A model generated the notes under the pieces. It saw nothing but the letters and a program-made list of their open reading frames with translations. It was not told where the DNA came from and ran no database searches. This document shows, piece after piece, positions 55,503 to 64,000 of a DNA stretch of 64,000 bases (positions are counted from its first letter, which is position 1; each line of letters opens with the position of its first letter). The stretch covers positions 1-64,000 of the forward strand of contig NZ_AJXT01000029.1 in NCBI RefSeq assembly GCF_000264295.1, given 5' to 3'. Origin of the DNA: Rhodanobacter spathiphylli B39. Lineage in GTDB: Bacteria; Pseudomonadota; Gammaproteobacteria; Xanthomonadales; Rhodanobacteraceae. The translations under genes were made by a program, and so were the position numbers.

Positions 55503-55588
55503 GCCGGTGTGGCGGAATGGTAGACGCGGCGGACTCAAAATCCGCTTGTGGTGACACAGTGGAGGTTCGAGTCCTCTCACCGGTACCA
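55503..55588 (+). tRNA. tRNA-Leu (CAA)
   Basis: The sequence folds as a class II tRNA: acceptor GCCGGTG pairs with CACCGGT, the anticodon arm is GCGGA-CTCAAAA-TCCGC with anticodon CAA for the codon UUG, the variable arm is long, the T arm contains GGTTCGAGTCC, and CCA is encoded. A terminator follows. Confidence 0.96.
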
Positions 55589-55600
55589 GTTTTCGAAACA

Positions 55601-55622
55601 CCCCGCCTCGCGCGGGGTTTTT
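55601..55622 (+). terminator. Terminator after tRNA-Leu
   Basis: CCCCGC and GCGGGG form a 6-base stem with a CTCGC loop followed by five T residues. It ends the tRNA transcript and lies just before the 3' end of the convergent SUMF1-domain gene. Confidence 0.85.
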
Positions 55623-55627
55623 CATGC

Positions 55628-57565
55628 CTACAGCTCGCGCAGCACGCGGAAGCCCACGCGGGCGCTGCGGGCGTCGCCGTTGGCGCCCTGGCGGTAGGCC
55701 GATTCGACCTGTTCGGGCGAACTGCCCCAGGAACCGCCACGCAGCACGTGGGCGCGGCAGCCGGGGTTGACCCAGGCGCTGCCATCGGTCGGTGCACGCA
55801 GGTAGCTGTCGTGCCAGCAGTCGACCACCCATTCGGAGACGTTGCCGTCGATGTCGAACAGGCCGAACGGGTTGGCGGCGAAGCTCATCACCGGCGCTGG
55901 TCCCCAGTGGCCGTCGCGATAGCCACGGAAGGCGTTGCTCCAGCGTCGGCCACTGCGTGAGCGGTCGGCGGAGCCGGTCAGGTTCTCCACCGGATGCGAC
56001 GGCACGCCGTCGCCCCACCAGTAGCGTGTCGTGGTGCCACCGCGCAGCGCGTACTCGAACTCCGCTTCGCTGGGCAGTCGATAGGTCTTGCCGGTGCGCT
56101 GCTGCAGCCAGGCCGCGTAAGCCGTGGCATCGGCCCAGGACACGTTCACCACCGGCAGGTTGTCTTCGGCCTTGCGACCGGCGTAGTCGTCTTCCCAGGT
56201 GGCGGTGCTGTCGTCGCGCAGGACGCCGCTGCGCTCGTCGTACACGCTGGCGCCACCCAGCCGGATCGAATCGGGCACGTAGCCGCTGGCACGCACGAAC
56301 TCGCGGAACTGGGCCACCGTCACCGCGCTGCGCGCCATCGCGAAACCCTTGGCGATGGTCACCGCGTGTTGCGGCTGCGACGAGGCGAGCCGCTCGCTGT
56401 CGCTGGCCGGTGCACCCATCATGAAGCTGCCGGTGGGAATCACCACCATGGTGGGCGCCTTGCCCGGCAGGTCGACATAATGGTCGGTAAAGGCCTGGCC
56501 CGGCCTGTAGCTGGCGTAGAGGCGCGCGTTGACCAGTTGCTCGTCGAGCGCCGGCAGCGCCGCCAGATCCGGATCGATCGCGCGGACCTGCCCCGCCAGC
56601 CTGGTCGCCAGGGTCACGTTGCCCGCATCCAGCGCGGTATGCGCCTGGGCAAGTATTCCGCGGGCACGCTGCTCGCGCATGTCATCCACGCGCTGGTGCA
56701 CGTCGCGCATCTGCTGGGTGCCGGGACGGATCTGCTGCGCCCTGGCCAGCTCGCGGTCGGCACCGGCGAAGTCGTTTTGCGCCACCGCCGCCAGCGCCCG
56801 GTCCAGCACCGCACGCTGCACCTGCAGGATGCCCTGCTCGGCCACGGCGTTCTGCGGGTCCAGCTTCTGTACGTCGCGATACAGCTCCAGCGCGCTGCCA
56901 CCGTCGGGTTGGTCGGCCTTGCCCTGCTGCAGCAGGCCGGCCGCCCGGGCCAGCATCGGGCGCACCTTTTCCAGCGTCTGCAGGCCGGTTTCCAGTTGCG
57001 CCACCTCGGCCTCGGCGTTGGGCAGCGTGCGCAAGGCGTCGAGCAGGTCGTGCGCAGCGTCCACGTCACCCACCGCGATGTCCTGGTCGATCTCCGCCAC
57101 CAGTCGCGCGCGCACGTCGAACAGGCCCTGCACGGCGCGGCGGCTGTCGGGCTTCTGCTTCAACGCCTGCTCGAACAGGGCCGCAGCGCTGTCCTCACCG
57201 CCGGCCAGTGCGCCCGCATGCAGCGCCCTGGTGGCCTTGTCCAGCAGCGCCACCACTTCGGGCGGATCGGCGCTGAGCTGTCTGGGCAGGTCGGCCTTGG
57301 CGCTGTTGCGCGCGGCGATCACCGCGGCCGGCGCCAGGGTCAGCGGCGGCCCGGCGTTGAGTTCGCTGATCGCCGTTGCGCGCTCCGGCTGCAGGCCGCT
57401 GCCCGGCGCCGCGGCGCCCAGCGACATCGAACGCCGCGGTGCCTGGGTCGGATCGACATGGAACAGGCGCGGAAAAAAGTGATAGGTCAGTGCAAACCCC
57501 AGCACGATCACCCCCAGCGCACCACCGAGAAAACGCTGACGCTGCAGGTTGGCGTTGTTCGGCAT
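55628..57565 (-). CDS. Membrane-anchored SUMF1-domain protein with helical repeats
   Basis: A 645-residue protein with one N-terminal membrane helix (about 13-30), a long helical region (100-370) with TPR-like pairs, and a C-terminal formylglycine-generating-enzyme (SUMF1) fold from about 380. The fold is shown by GSFMMGA, PVVNVSWADATAYAAWL, TYRLPSEAEFEYALRGG, FGLFDIDGNVSEWV and VLRGGSW. The two cysteines that catalyse formylglycine formation in true FGE enzymes are absent: the region after RGGSW reads GSSPEQVESAYRQ. It is more likely a non-enzymatic or other SUMF1-type protein. Confidence 0.85.
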   Translation of the reverse strand: MPNNANLQRQRFLGGALGVIVLGFALTYHFFPRLFHVDPTQAPRRSMSLGAAAPGSGLQPERATAISELNAGPPLTLAPAAVIAARNSAKADLPRQLSADPPEVVALLDKATRALHAGALAGGEDSAAALFEQALKQKPDSRRAVQGLFDVRARLVAEIDQDIAVGDVDAAHDLLDALRTLPNAEAEVAQLETGLQTLEKVRPMLARAAGLLQQGKADQPDGGSALELYRDVQKLDPQNAVAEQGILQVQRAVLDRALAAVAQNDFAGADRELARAQQIRPGTQQMRDVHQRVDDMREQRARGILAQAHTALDAGNVTLATRLAGQVRAIDPDLAALPALDEQLVNARLYASYRPGQAFTDHYVDLPGKAPTMVVIPTGSFMMGAPASDSERLASSQPQHAVTIAKGFAMARSAVTVAQFREFVRASGYVPDSIRLGGASVYDERSGVLRDDSTATWEDDYAGRKAEDNLPVVNVSWADATAYAAWLQQRTGKTYRLPSEAEFEYALRGGTTTRYWWGDGVPSHPVENLTGSADRSRSGRRWSNAFRGYRDGHWGPAPVMSFAANPFGLFDIDGNVSEWVVDCWHDSYLRAPTDGSAWVNPGCRAHVLRGGSWGSSPEQVESAYRQGANGDARSARVGFRVLREL

Positions 57566-57674
57566 GAATGGGCGTCCTTGGGCGCGGCCTGTTATCGTGC
57601 GCTGCTCACCATAGGCACAAACCGCCGACAGGGCAATCCGCGCGAGTCACTGCGCCGTCTTCCAAGGAGTACCG

Positions 57675-58790
57675 ATGTCATTGCCTGAAACCCCTGCCGC
57701 CGACTGGATCGACACGCTCGACGCGCTGCAGGCATGGCTGGCCGCGATACCGGCACACGCCGCCGTGGGCCTGGACACCGAATTCATGCGGCGCAATACG
57801 TTCTACCCGCAGCTGGCCCTGCTGCAGCTGGGCTGGAATGGCCGCTACGCCCTGGTCGACCCGCTGGCCTTCGACATCGGCGCGGCCTTGCAGCCGCTGC
57901 TGGGCGCCGATCCGGCCGTCACCATCATGCACAGTGCCAGCGAGGATCTGGAAACCCTCTCGCCGTTGCTGCCCGATGGCCCGCGCACCCTGTTCGACAC
58001 GCAGATCGCCGCCGCCTTTGTCGGCATGGGCCTGGGCATCAGCTATCGGGCGCTGGTGGCCGAACTGGCCGGCGACGAACTGGACAAGGGCGAGACGCGC
58101 TCGGACTGGCTGCAGCGTCCGCTGACCGCGTCGCAGCGCAGCTATGCCGCGCTGGACGTGGTCTACCTGAAAACCATCCACGAACAATTGAACGAACGCC
58201 TGCGCCAGCGTGACCGCAGCGCGTGGCACGCCGAGGACTGCGCCCGCCTGAAGCAGCGCGCCAGCCATCGTGACGGTGACCCGCAGCCGCAGCGCGCGCT
58301 GCGTGGCGCCGCCGAATGGTCGCCCGAGCGGCAGGCCCTGCTGCGCCGCCTGCTGCTGTGGCGCGACCGCAGCGCGCGTCGACTCGACGTGCCGCGCCCC
58401 TGGCTGCTCGACGACAACCTCGCGCTGAACCTGGCCGAGTTGCCGCCGACCCATCTGGCGGACCTGGAACAGCGCAGCCGCGGCCAGCGCGCCCTGCGCT
58501 CGGCGCAACGCAGCGAACTGTTCGAACTGATTGCGCCCACCGTCAGCGCCGAGGAAATCGCCGCGACCGCAAAAATCCCGGCCCATCCGCAAGGCGCGGC
58601 GAAGAAGGCGCTGGGCGAGATGAAGCAGCTGGTCGACACCCGCGCCGGCGAACTCGACCTGCCGCCCGGCCTGCTGTGTCCACGCAAGGTGCTGGAGGAA
58701 TACGTGGTCACCGCCGAATGGCCGGACTTCCTCGAAGGCTGGCGCCGCGAGGTACTGCACGACGACCTGCCAGGATTGCTGCCGGGCTGA
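57675..58790 (+). CDS. rnd: Ribonuclease D
   Basis: A 371-residue 3'-5' exoribonuclease that trims tRNA precursors and other small RNAs. The DEDDy residues are D34 and E36 in GLDTEFMRR, an aspartate in HSASEDLETL and the Tyr/Asp pair in SYAALDVVYL. Two HRDC-like helical domains fill the C-terminal half. It lies between the two tRNA genes, which is compatible with its function but need not be more than chance. Confidence 0.95.
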   Translation: MSLPETPAADWIDTLDALQAWLAAIPAHAAVGLDTEFMRRNTFYPQLALLQLGWNGRYALVDPLAFDIGAALQPLLGADPAVTIMHSASEDLETLSPLLPDGPRTLFDTQIAAAFVGMGLGISYRALVAELAGDELDKGETRSDWLQRPLTASQRSYAALDVVYLKTIHEQLNERLRQRDRSAWHAEDCARLKQRASHRDGDPQPQRALRGAAEWSPERQALLRRLLLWRDRSARRLDVPRPWLLDDNLALNLAELPPTHLADLEQRSRGQRALRSAQRSELFELIAPTVSAEEIAATAKIPAHPQGAAKKALGEMKQLVDTRAGELDLPPGLLCPRKVLEEYVVTAEWPDFLEGWRREVLHDDLPGLLPG

Positions 58791-58969
58791 GCACCACGTG
58801 CCCTTGTTGCTGTTGGCCCTGGGCGCCGGCGCACAGCGCCGAAGTCGAAGGTGCCCACCCGCCTGCGCAAAACCCGCCTGGCACGGCTCGATGGATCGCC
58901 CCGCCTGGCCGCCCATCAACCGGGGTCTTGGCGAACCCCACCCACGCTGCTAATATTCGCGGCTTCCGT

Positions 58970-59045
58970 GGGGCGGTAGCTCAGCTGGGAGAGCGCCACG
59001 TTCGCATCGTGGAGGTCGTGGGTTCGATCCCCATCCGCTCCACCA
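58970..59045 (+). tRNA. tRNA-Ala (CGC)
   Basis: Acceptor GGGGCGG pairs with CCGCTCC, the anticodon arm is CCACG-TTCGCAT-CGTGG with anticodon CGC for the codon GCG, the T arm has GGTTCGATCCC, and CCA is encoded. 76 bases. Confidence 0.96.
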
Positions 59046-59055
59046 CGGATTCGCC

Positions 59056-59084
59056 AAAAAGCCCGCGGTTTCCGCGGGCTTTTT
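59056..59084 (+). terminator. Terminator after tRNA-Ala
   Basis: AAAAAGCCCGCGG, a TTT-type loop, and CCGCGGGCTTTTT form a 13-base stem flanked by A and T runs, so it can act on both strands. It also lies just beyond the 3' end of the minus-strand gene at 59099. Confidence 0.9.
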
Positions 59085-59098
59085 CTTGTGCGTCCACT

Positions 59099-59302
59099 TC
59101 ACAGGCTGACGAACCGCGGAATCGCGATCAGCACCACGCCGACCGCGATCAGCCACGCGGTGCCGCTGACGAGATACGGAAACACCATCAGGGCGATGCC
59201 GCAGAGCAGCGGCACGATGGCCCGCTGCTTTCTGCCGTAGACGAAGAAGCCCAGCCCGATCGAGCCGAACAGCAAACCCCACCACAGTGTCGATGCGTTC
59301 AA
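59099..59302 (-). CDS. Small conserved membrane protein, TTG start
   Basis: A 67-residue protein with two hydrophobic helices (about residues 5-22 and 29-60, the latter possibly two) and a YGRKQRAI turn, resembling the small membrane proteins often annotated as amino-acid transport proteins in gammaproteobacteria. The reading frame has no ATG after the hydrolase stop; TTG at 59302 fits best, with only a weak GGGG upstream. It is downstream of the esterase on the same strand. Confidence 0.65.
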   Translation of the reverse strand: MNASTLWWGLLFGSIGLGFFVYGRKQRAIVPLLCGIALMVFPYLVSGTAWLIAVGVVLIAIPRFVSL

Positions 59303-59358
59303 GGCAGCCCCGGTGTTTTCATCGCGTGCCGATGCATCGTACTCGGCGGCCCGGGCAC

Positions 59359-60333
59359 TCAGCGGATGATCACCGGCAACGCGGCGACGCGTGCGGCGCG
59401 GTCGTCCAGCAAACGAGCGACCGCGGGGTCGAGCGTGGCCATGAAGCTCTCGACGGCCAGCGTGTAATCCGAAGGCAGGCCCAGTTCGTGGTTGATCTCG
59501 CCATGGGACAAGTCTTCTTCCAGCACGCTGGCGTGGCTGCCGAACGAGCGCGCCTTGTCGACGAAGGCGTGCGACTGCGCGCACGAATCGGCCCGCCGGC
59601 TGGAGCACACGGCAAGGAACGGCGCGATGCGGCCGTGCAGGCGCTGCAGGGGCGACGCGGCGCGCCACTCGGCGGGATCGGCGCCGAACGCCTGGTCGAA
59701 CAATGGAAGATGGCGCGACTGCATGGTCTGCACCACGTCCAGGCTGCCGCCATCCAGGGAGATCGTGCCCAGCCAGGGTTGCGCCCCCTGCGCCCTTGCC
59801 AGCCCGGGTTCGGCGCCGATCAGGGCGACCAGGTGGGCACCGGCGGAATGGCCCATCAGGATGAAGCGCTGCGCATCGCCGCCCCACCGGGGTGCCTGTC
59901 GTTGCGCGCTGGCCAGTGCACGGGCCACGTCCGCGGCCTGCTCAAGCGGTGCGGTATCCGGGCGCATGCGGTAATTCACCGAGATGACGATGAAGCCGCG
60001 CGGCAACCAGCGCGCGAGCTTGTTCGCCACCACGTTCGCCATCGCCTTGTCGCCCCACCGCCAGCCGCCGCCGTGCACCAGCACGATCACCGGCGCGTGC
60101 CGCGCATGTTCCGGCGCGTAGACGTCGAAGCGCTGGCGCGGGTCGCTGCCGTAGGCCACGTCGCGGATCACGCGGGTGCCTGCCGGCAGCGCGATCGGGA
60201 CGGACGCCCCGGCCGTCGCGTGTCGTTGCATCAGCGCATCACGCAGGTTGCCGGCCGTGGCCGACGGGCTGATCAGCAGGGCCAGCACCAAGGTGGCGAC
60301 GGCGGGCATCCATCGGGAAGGCAGTAGGTACAT
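59359..60333 (-). CDS. Exported alpha/beta hydrolase (carboxylesterase)
   Basis: A 324-residue serine hydrolase with a signal peptide (VATLVLALLISPSATA). The hormone-sensitive-lipase-like oxyanion motif HGGGWRWG and the nucleophile elbow GHSAGAH are clear, with a late DLSHGEIN histidine. The likely substrates are short-chain esters. The start MYLLPSRW was preferred because it begins the signal peptide; an upstream ATG gives 14 extra residues. Confidence 0.85.
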   Translation of the reverse strand: MYLLPSRWMPAVATLVLALLISPSATAGNLRDALMQRHATAGASVPIALPAGTRVIRDVAYGSDPRQRFDVYAPEHARHAPVIVLVHGGGWRWGDKAMANVVANKLARWLPRGFIVISVNYRMRPDTAPLEQAADVARALASAQRQAPRWGGDAQRFILMGHSAGAHLVALIGAEPGLARAQGAQPWLGTISLDGGSLDVVQTMQSRHLPLFDQAFGADPAEWRAASPLQRLHGRIAPFLAVCSSRRADSCAQSHAFVDKARSFGSHASVLEEDLSHGEINHELGLPSDYTLAVESFMATLDPAVARLLDDRAARVAALPVIIR

Positions 60334-60414
60334 CACGTACTCCGCGGCAGGTCGAGGGCGAAACACCTGCTGCAACGCGCTGCAACGGAAACGGTGGACA
60401 GCCGGGTGGCGGCA

Positions 60415-62598
60415 TCAATGGCCGGTGGTGGCGCCGCAGATCCGCTCCAGCAGCTCGGCCTGCATGTCGCGCACCGGCTCGCCCGCGGCCGGCGGCGGGC
60501 GCAGGTATTCACCGTCAGCCTGCAACAGGGAGGCGCCCACGTTGTCAGCCAGGCACAGCTGCAGTGCCTCGTGGATGCGTTGCTGCATCCGCTTGCCCTC
60601 GATCGGGAACGCCGTCTCCACGCGGCGATCGAGGTTGCGCTCCATCAGGTCCGCGCTGGAGAGATACAGACGCGGCTCGCCGTCGTTGGCAAACCAGTAC
60701 ACGCGGCTGTGTTCGAGGAAGCGGCCGATGATCGAACGCACCCGGATATTCTCCGACACGCCCTCGATGCCCGGCCGCAGGCTGCAGATGCCGCGCACGA
60801 TCAGGTCGACCTGCACGCCGGCGATGCTGGCCTGGTACAGCGCCCGGATGACGTTCGGCTCGGTCAGCGCATTGAGCTTGAGGATGATCCGCGCCGGCCG
60901 GCCCGCCGCGGCGTGCGCCGCTTCGCCGGCGATCATTTCCAGCAACCGGGGCTTCAGCGTGAATGGCGCATGCAGCAGCTTCTTCATGTGCAGCACGGTA
61001 CCCATGCCGGTCAGCTCGCTGAACAGCTTGTGCACGTCCTCGCACAGGGCCTCGTCGGAAGTGAGCAGGCTGTAGTCGGTGTACAGGCGCGCGTTGCCGC
61101 TGTGGTAGTTGCCGGTGCCCAGGTGGGCATAGCGCACCAGTTCGCTGCCCTCGCGGCGCTGGATCAGCATCATCTTCGCATGCGTCTTGATGCCGACCAC
61201 GCCATAGATCACCATCGCGCCGGCCTGCTGCAGGCGCGAGGCCAGGCTCAGGTTCGACTCCTCGTCGAAGCGCGCGCGCAGCTCGACCACGGCGGTGACT
61301 TCCTTGCCCGCGCGCGCCGCGTCGACCAGCGCGTCGACGATCTCGGAATTCGCGTTGGTGCGGTACAGCGTCTGCTTGATCGTCAGCACCTGCGGGTCGG
61401 TCGAGGCCTGGCGCAGCAGGTCCACCACCGGCGCGAACGACTCGTACGGGTGCAGCAACAGCACGTCCTGGCGACCGATCACCTGGAACAGGTCCTCGGT
61501 GTGGCGCAATTCCTTCGGCAGTGCCGGCGTGAATGGCGGGTACTGCAGGCGCGGGTAGTTCACGTGGCTGGCGATGCGGAACAGGCGGGCCAGGTTCACC
61601 GGGCCATTCACTTCGTAGAGCTCCGACTCGGCCAGGCCGAATTGCCTGAGCAGGTGCTCGGCCAGGTCCCTGGGACAGTTGTCGGCCACCTCCAGCCGCA
61701 CCGCGTCGCCGAAGCGGCGCGAATAGAGTTCGCCGCGCAAGGCCAGCGCCAGGTCCTCGACGTCTTCCGGGTCCAGCGTGAGGTCGGCGTTGCGGGTCAG
61801 CCGGAACTGGTAGCAGCCCAGCACGTCCATGCCCGGGAACAGCTCGTCCACGTGGGCATGGATGATCGAGGACAGCAGCACGTAGTTGTCGCCGCCCTCG
61901 CAGATGTCGGCCGGCATCTGGATCAGCCGTGGCAACACGCGCGGCGCCGGCACCACGGCCAGGCCGGAGTCGCGGCCGAACGCATCGACACCGTCCAGCC
62001 GCACGATGAAGTTGAGGCTCTTGTTGACCAGCAGCGGGAATGGATGGGTCGGGTCCAGCCCGATCGGCGTCACCAGCGGCGCCACCTCCGCCCGGAAATG
62101 GCGGCGCACCCACAGCTTCTGCTTCTGCGTCCACTGCTGGCGCCGCACGATGCGGATGCCCTGCGCAGCCAGCTCCGGCAGGATGCGCTCGTTGAGGATC
62201 GCGTACTGCCGCTCGATCTGCCGGTGCGCAATCTCGCTGATCAGCGCCAGCGCACGCTTCGGTGGAATGCCGTCCGGACCGATCAGCTCGTGGTCCAGCG
62301 CCACCTGACCCTTCAGGCCGGCCACCCGGATCTCGAAGAACTCGTCCATGTTGCGCGAGAAGATCAGCAGGAATTTCAGCCGTTCGAGCAGCGGCGTGCG
62401 CTCGTCCAGCGCCTGGTCCAGCACGCGGATGTTGAACTGCAGCTGCGACAACTCGCGGTGGATGAACAGCCGGGGATCGCCGAGGTCCACCGCCGGCGCG
62501 ATCGCCGTCGAGGCATCGTTGGCGGCCGGCGTCGCGGTGCCGGGCGGCGAGCTCTCGTGGATCAGGCGGCTGTTCATGGTGACACCGGCTTGGCTCAT
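60415..62598 (-). CDS. ppk1: Polyphosphate kinase 1
   Basis: PPK1 makes polyphosphate from ATP on the inner face of the membrane. The 727-residue protein has all four domains; catalytic histidine regions are RYAHLGTGNYH and FLEHSRVYWF, and the phosphate-binding arginine motif is near LYRTNANSEI. RNMDEFFEIRVAGLK near the N-terminus is typical. An internal ATG seven codons in (MNSRLIH) is an alternative start. No ppx gene lies next to it. Confidence 0.96.
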   Translation of the reverse strand: MSQAGVTMNSRLIHESSPPGTATPAANDASTAIAPAVDLGDPRLFIHRELSQLQFNIRVLDQALDERTPLLERLKFLLIFSRNMDEFFEIRVAGLKGQVALDHELIGPDGIPPKRALALISEIAHRQIERQYAILNERILPELAAQGIRIVRRQQWTQKQKLWVRRHFRAEVAPLVTPIGLDPTHPFPLLVNKSLNFIVRLDGVDAFGRDSGLAVVPAPRVLPRLIQMPADICEGGDNYVLLSSIIHAHVDELFPGMDVLGCYQFRLTRNADLTLDPEDVEDLALALRGELYSRRFGDAVRLEVADNCPRDLAEHLLRQFGLAESELYEVNGPVNLARLFRIASHVNYPRLQYPPFTPALPKELRHTEDLFQVIGRQDVLLLHPYESFAPVVDLLRQASTDPQVLTIKQTLYRTNANSEIVDALVDAARAGKEVTAVVELRARFDEESNLSLASRLQQAGAMVIYGVVGIKTHAKMMLIQRREGSELVRYAHLGTGNYHSGNARLYTDYSLLTSDEALCEDVHKLFSELTGMGTVLHMKKLLHAPFTLKPRLLEMIAGEAAHAAAGRPARIILKLNALTEPNVIRALYQASIAGVQVDLIVRGICSLRPGIEGVSENIRVRSIIGRFLEHSRVYWFANDGEPRLYLSSADLMERNLDRRVETAFPIEGKRMQQRIHEALQLCLADNVGASLLQADGEYLRPPPAAGEPVRDMQAELLERICGATTGH

Positions 62599-62806
62599 GC
62601 AGGAATACGTCGGGACATCGTAGCGCGGCGGGGGCGAGTCCCGGGTGACGACGGCCGCGACGGGTCATCCCCGGCTCAGTCTGCCGCGCACGCCTGACGG
62701 GAAGATGACAGCCACGCGGCACGGTACCCCCGGCACATGCGGGTTCGCCGCCGCTGTCCTAAGGTAGGCCTCCCCGCGTCGTACCCCACCCAGTCAAACA
62801 CCGCCC
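62599..62806. promoter_or_regulatory. Divergent promoter region of ppk1 and the MFS gene
   Basis: A 208-base spacer between divergent genes. It contains GC-rich sequence with no clear -10/-35 pair or PHO box that I can support. Confidence 0.3.
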
Positions 62807-64000
62807 ATGCAGACCCGCGTCGAAAGCGCCCCGCTCTCCCCTTCCGCGATCCCCGCATCCTCGACTTCCATCCCCGCCAGCGAACCCACCCAGTTCGCCG
62901 TGCTGGGCGGGATCAGCTTCGCGCACATGCTCAACGACATGATCCAGTCGCTGATCCTGGCGATCTATCCGTTGTTGAAGGGCAGCTTCCATCTCAGCTT
63001 CGCCCAGGTCGGCCTGATCACCCTGACCTTCCAGCTCACCGCCTCGCTGCTGCAGCCGCTGGTGGGCATGGTCACCGACAAGCGACCGATGCCTTACTCG
63101 CTGCCGGTCGGCATGGGCTTCACCCTGTGCGGCCTGCTATTGCTGGCGGTCGCGCCGAATTTCCCCGTGCTGCTGCTGGCCGTGGCCCTGGTCGGCACCG
63201 GCTCGTCGGTATTCCATCCGGAATCGTCGCGGGTGGCCCGAATGGCCTCGGGCGGCCGGCACGGACTGGCGCAGTCGTTGTTCCAGGTCGGCGGCAACAC
63301 CGGCTCGTCGCTGGGTCCGCTGCTGGCGGCGTGGATCATCGTGCCGCACGGGCGTGGCAGCGTGGCGTGGTTCTCGCTGGCCGCCCTGCTGGCCATCGTG
63401 GTACTGCTGCAGGTGGGACGCTGGTATGGCCGCCATCACGTGGCACGCAGCAAGTCGCCCTCGCGGCATCTGGACGTGGTCGCCCTGTCGCGCAACCAGG
63501 TCATCGGCGCGCTGGCCATCCTGGGACTGCTGATCTTCTCCAAGTATTTCTACCTGGCCAGCCTCAGCAGCTATTACACCTTCTACCTGATCCACAAGTT
63601 CGGCGTGTCGGTGCAGAGCGCCCAGGTGCATCTGTTCGTGTTCCTGTTCGCCGTCGCCGCCGGCTCGCTGATCGGCGGACCGGTGGGTGATCGGGTGGGG
63701 CGCAAGTGGGTGATCTGGGTGTCGATCCTTGGCGTGGCACCGTTCACCCTGCTGCTGCCCCATGCGAACCTGATGTGGACGGGCGTGCTCACCGTGGTGA
63801 TCGGCCTGATCCTGGCTTCGGCGTTCTCGGCGATCCTGGTCTACGCGCAGGAACTGATCCCCGGGCGCGTCGGCATGATCTCGGGACTGTTCTTCGGCTT
63901 CGCCTTCGGCATGGGCGGCATCGGCGCCGCGGTGCTCGGCGGCCTGGCCGACGCGCACGGCATCGAATACGTCTATGGCCTGTGCGCGTATCTGCCGCTG
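62807..64000 (+). CDS. fsr: Fosmidomycin-resistance-type MFS transporter, 3' end missing
   Basis: The first 398 codons of an MFS transporter. After a hydrophilic leader of about 30 residues, the first helix region GGISFAHMLNDMIQSLILAIYPLL is the hallmark of Fsr. GTGSSVFHPESSRVARMASGGRHG and GPVGDRVGRKWVIW (loop motif) agree. Such proteins export fosmidomycin and other compounds. The reading frame continues past the right edge with ten or more helices visible. Confidence 0.88.
   Translation, partial: MQTRVESAPLSPSAIPASSTSIPASEPTQFAVLGGISFAHMLNDMIQSLILAIYPLLKGSFHLSFAQVGLITLTFQLTASLLQPLVGMVTDKRPMPYSLPVGMGFTLCGLLLLAVAPNFPVLLLAVALVGTGSSVFHPESSRVARMASGGRHGLAQSLFQVGGNTGSSLGPLLAAWIIVPHGRGSVAWFSLAALLAIVVLLQVGRWYGRHHVARSKSPSRHLDVVALSRNQVIGALAILGLLIFSKYFYLASLSSYYTFYLIHKFGVSVQSAQVHLFVFLFAVAAGSLIGGPVGDRVGRKWVIWVSILGVAPFTLLLPHANLMWTGVLTVVIGLILASAFSAILVYAQELIPGRVGMISGLFFGFAFGMGGIGAAVLGGLADAHGIEYVYGLCAYLPL

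Noticed and set aside
55628-57565. Annotating the SUMF1-domain protein as a formylglycine-generating enzyme
   Set aside because: Both catalytic cysteines expected after the RGGSW motif are missing.

Overview
The window comes from a high-GC gammaproteobacterium of the order Xanthomonadales, most likely a Rhodanobacteraceae member (Rhodanobacter/Dyella-like). This is inferred from the gene content: HutF-type histidine degradation, the exbB-exbD-msbA-lpxK order, a complete ccmABCDEFGHI cluster followed by a MetX-family acyltransferase, a kynurenine monooxygenase, an Ada-AlkA fusion, and intergenic hairpin repeats of the kind common in this order. No rRNA, CRISPR array or complete prophage is visible. 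Two tRNA genes are present, Leu-CAA and Ala-CGC.

Layout. 1-880: a truncated unknown gene and a GNAT acetyltransferase. 880-4180: a visibly AT-richer accessory stretch with two unknown membrane proteins, two palindromic repeat elements built on GGGGTCAGGTTCA, and a translationally coupled RecF/OLD-like ATPase plus PIN-like nuclease, the best candidate for an uncharacterised defence or toxin system. 4200-16444: urocanate hydratase, a TPR protein, a small NTF2-like protein, a two-gene alkylation-repair operon, an array of strong hairpins, an exported phosphodiesterase, two exporters and HutF. 16530-20921: a GNAT-amidohydrolase fusion, a ClC antiporter and HutI. 20907-33826 (minus strand): envelope biogenesis and respiration, comprising lpxK, msbA, exbD, exbB, comEC, lolD, lolC, ygfX, sdhE, sdhB, sdhA, sdhD, sdhC and a DUF1674/SdhAF4-type gene. 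33946-37845: ygfZ, a SleB-like hydrolase, two glycine-zipper lipoproteins and a TatD nuclease. 37885-42698: a MarR-controlled EmrAB/NodT efflux cassette. 42778-46732: PHB genes (phaR, an acetoacetyl-CoA reductase), a small orphan region, kmo and a DUF3293 gene. 46792-55475: cytochrome c maturation, metX and a cysteine dioxygenase. 55503-64000: tRNA-Leu, a membrane-anchored SUMF1-domain protein, RNase D, tRNA-Ala, a small membrane protein, an esterase, polyphosphate kinase and the start of a fosmidomycin-resistance-type MFS gene.

Functional links. HutU, HutI and HutF give three steps of histidine catabolism by the deiminase branch, but the genes are scattered among unrelated ones. Complex II and its maturation factors SdhE and DUF1674 sit together, with YgfX and the divergent YgfZ alongside. 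LpxK/MsbA, LolCD and ExbBD form a block devoted to outer-membrane construction and energisation. Ogt and the Ada-AlkA fusion form one DNA-alkylation repair unit. All assignments rest on reading translated sequence and motifs; no database search was possible.
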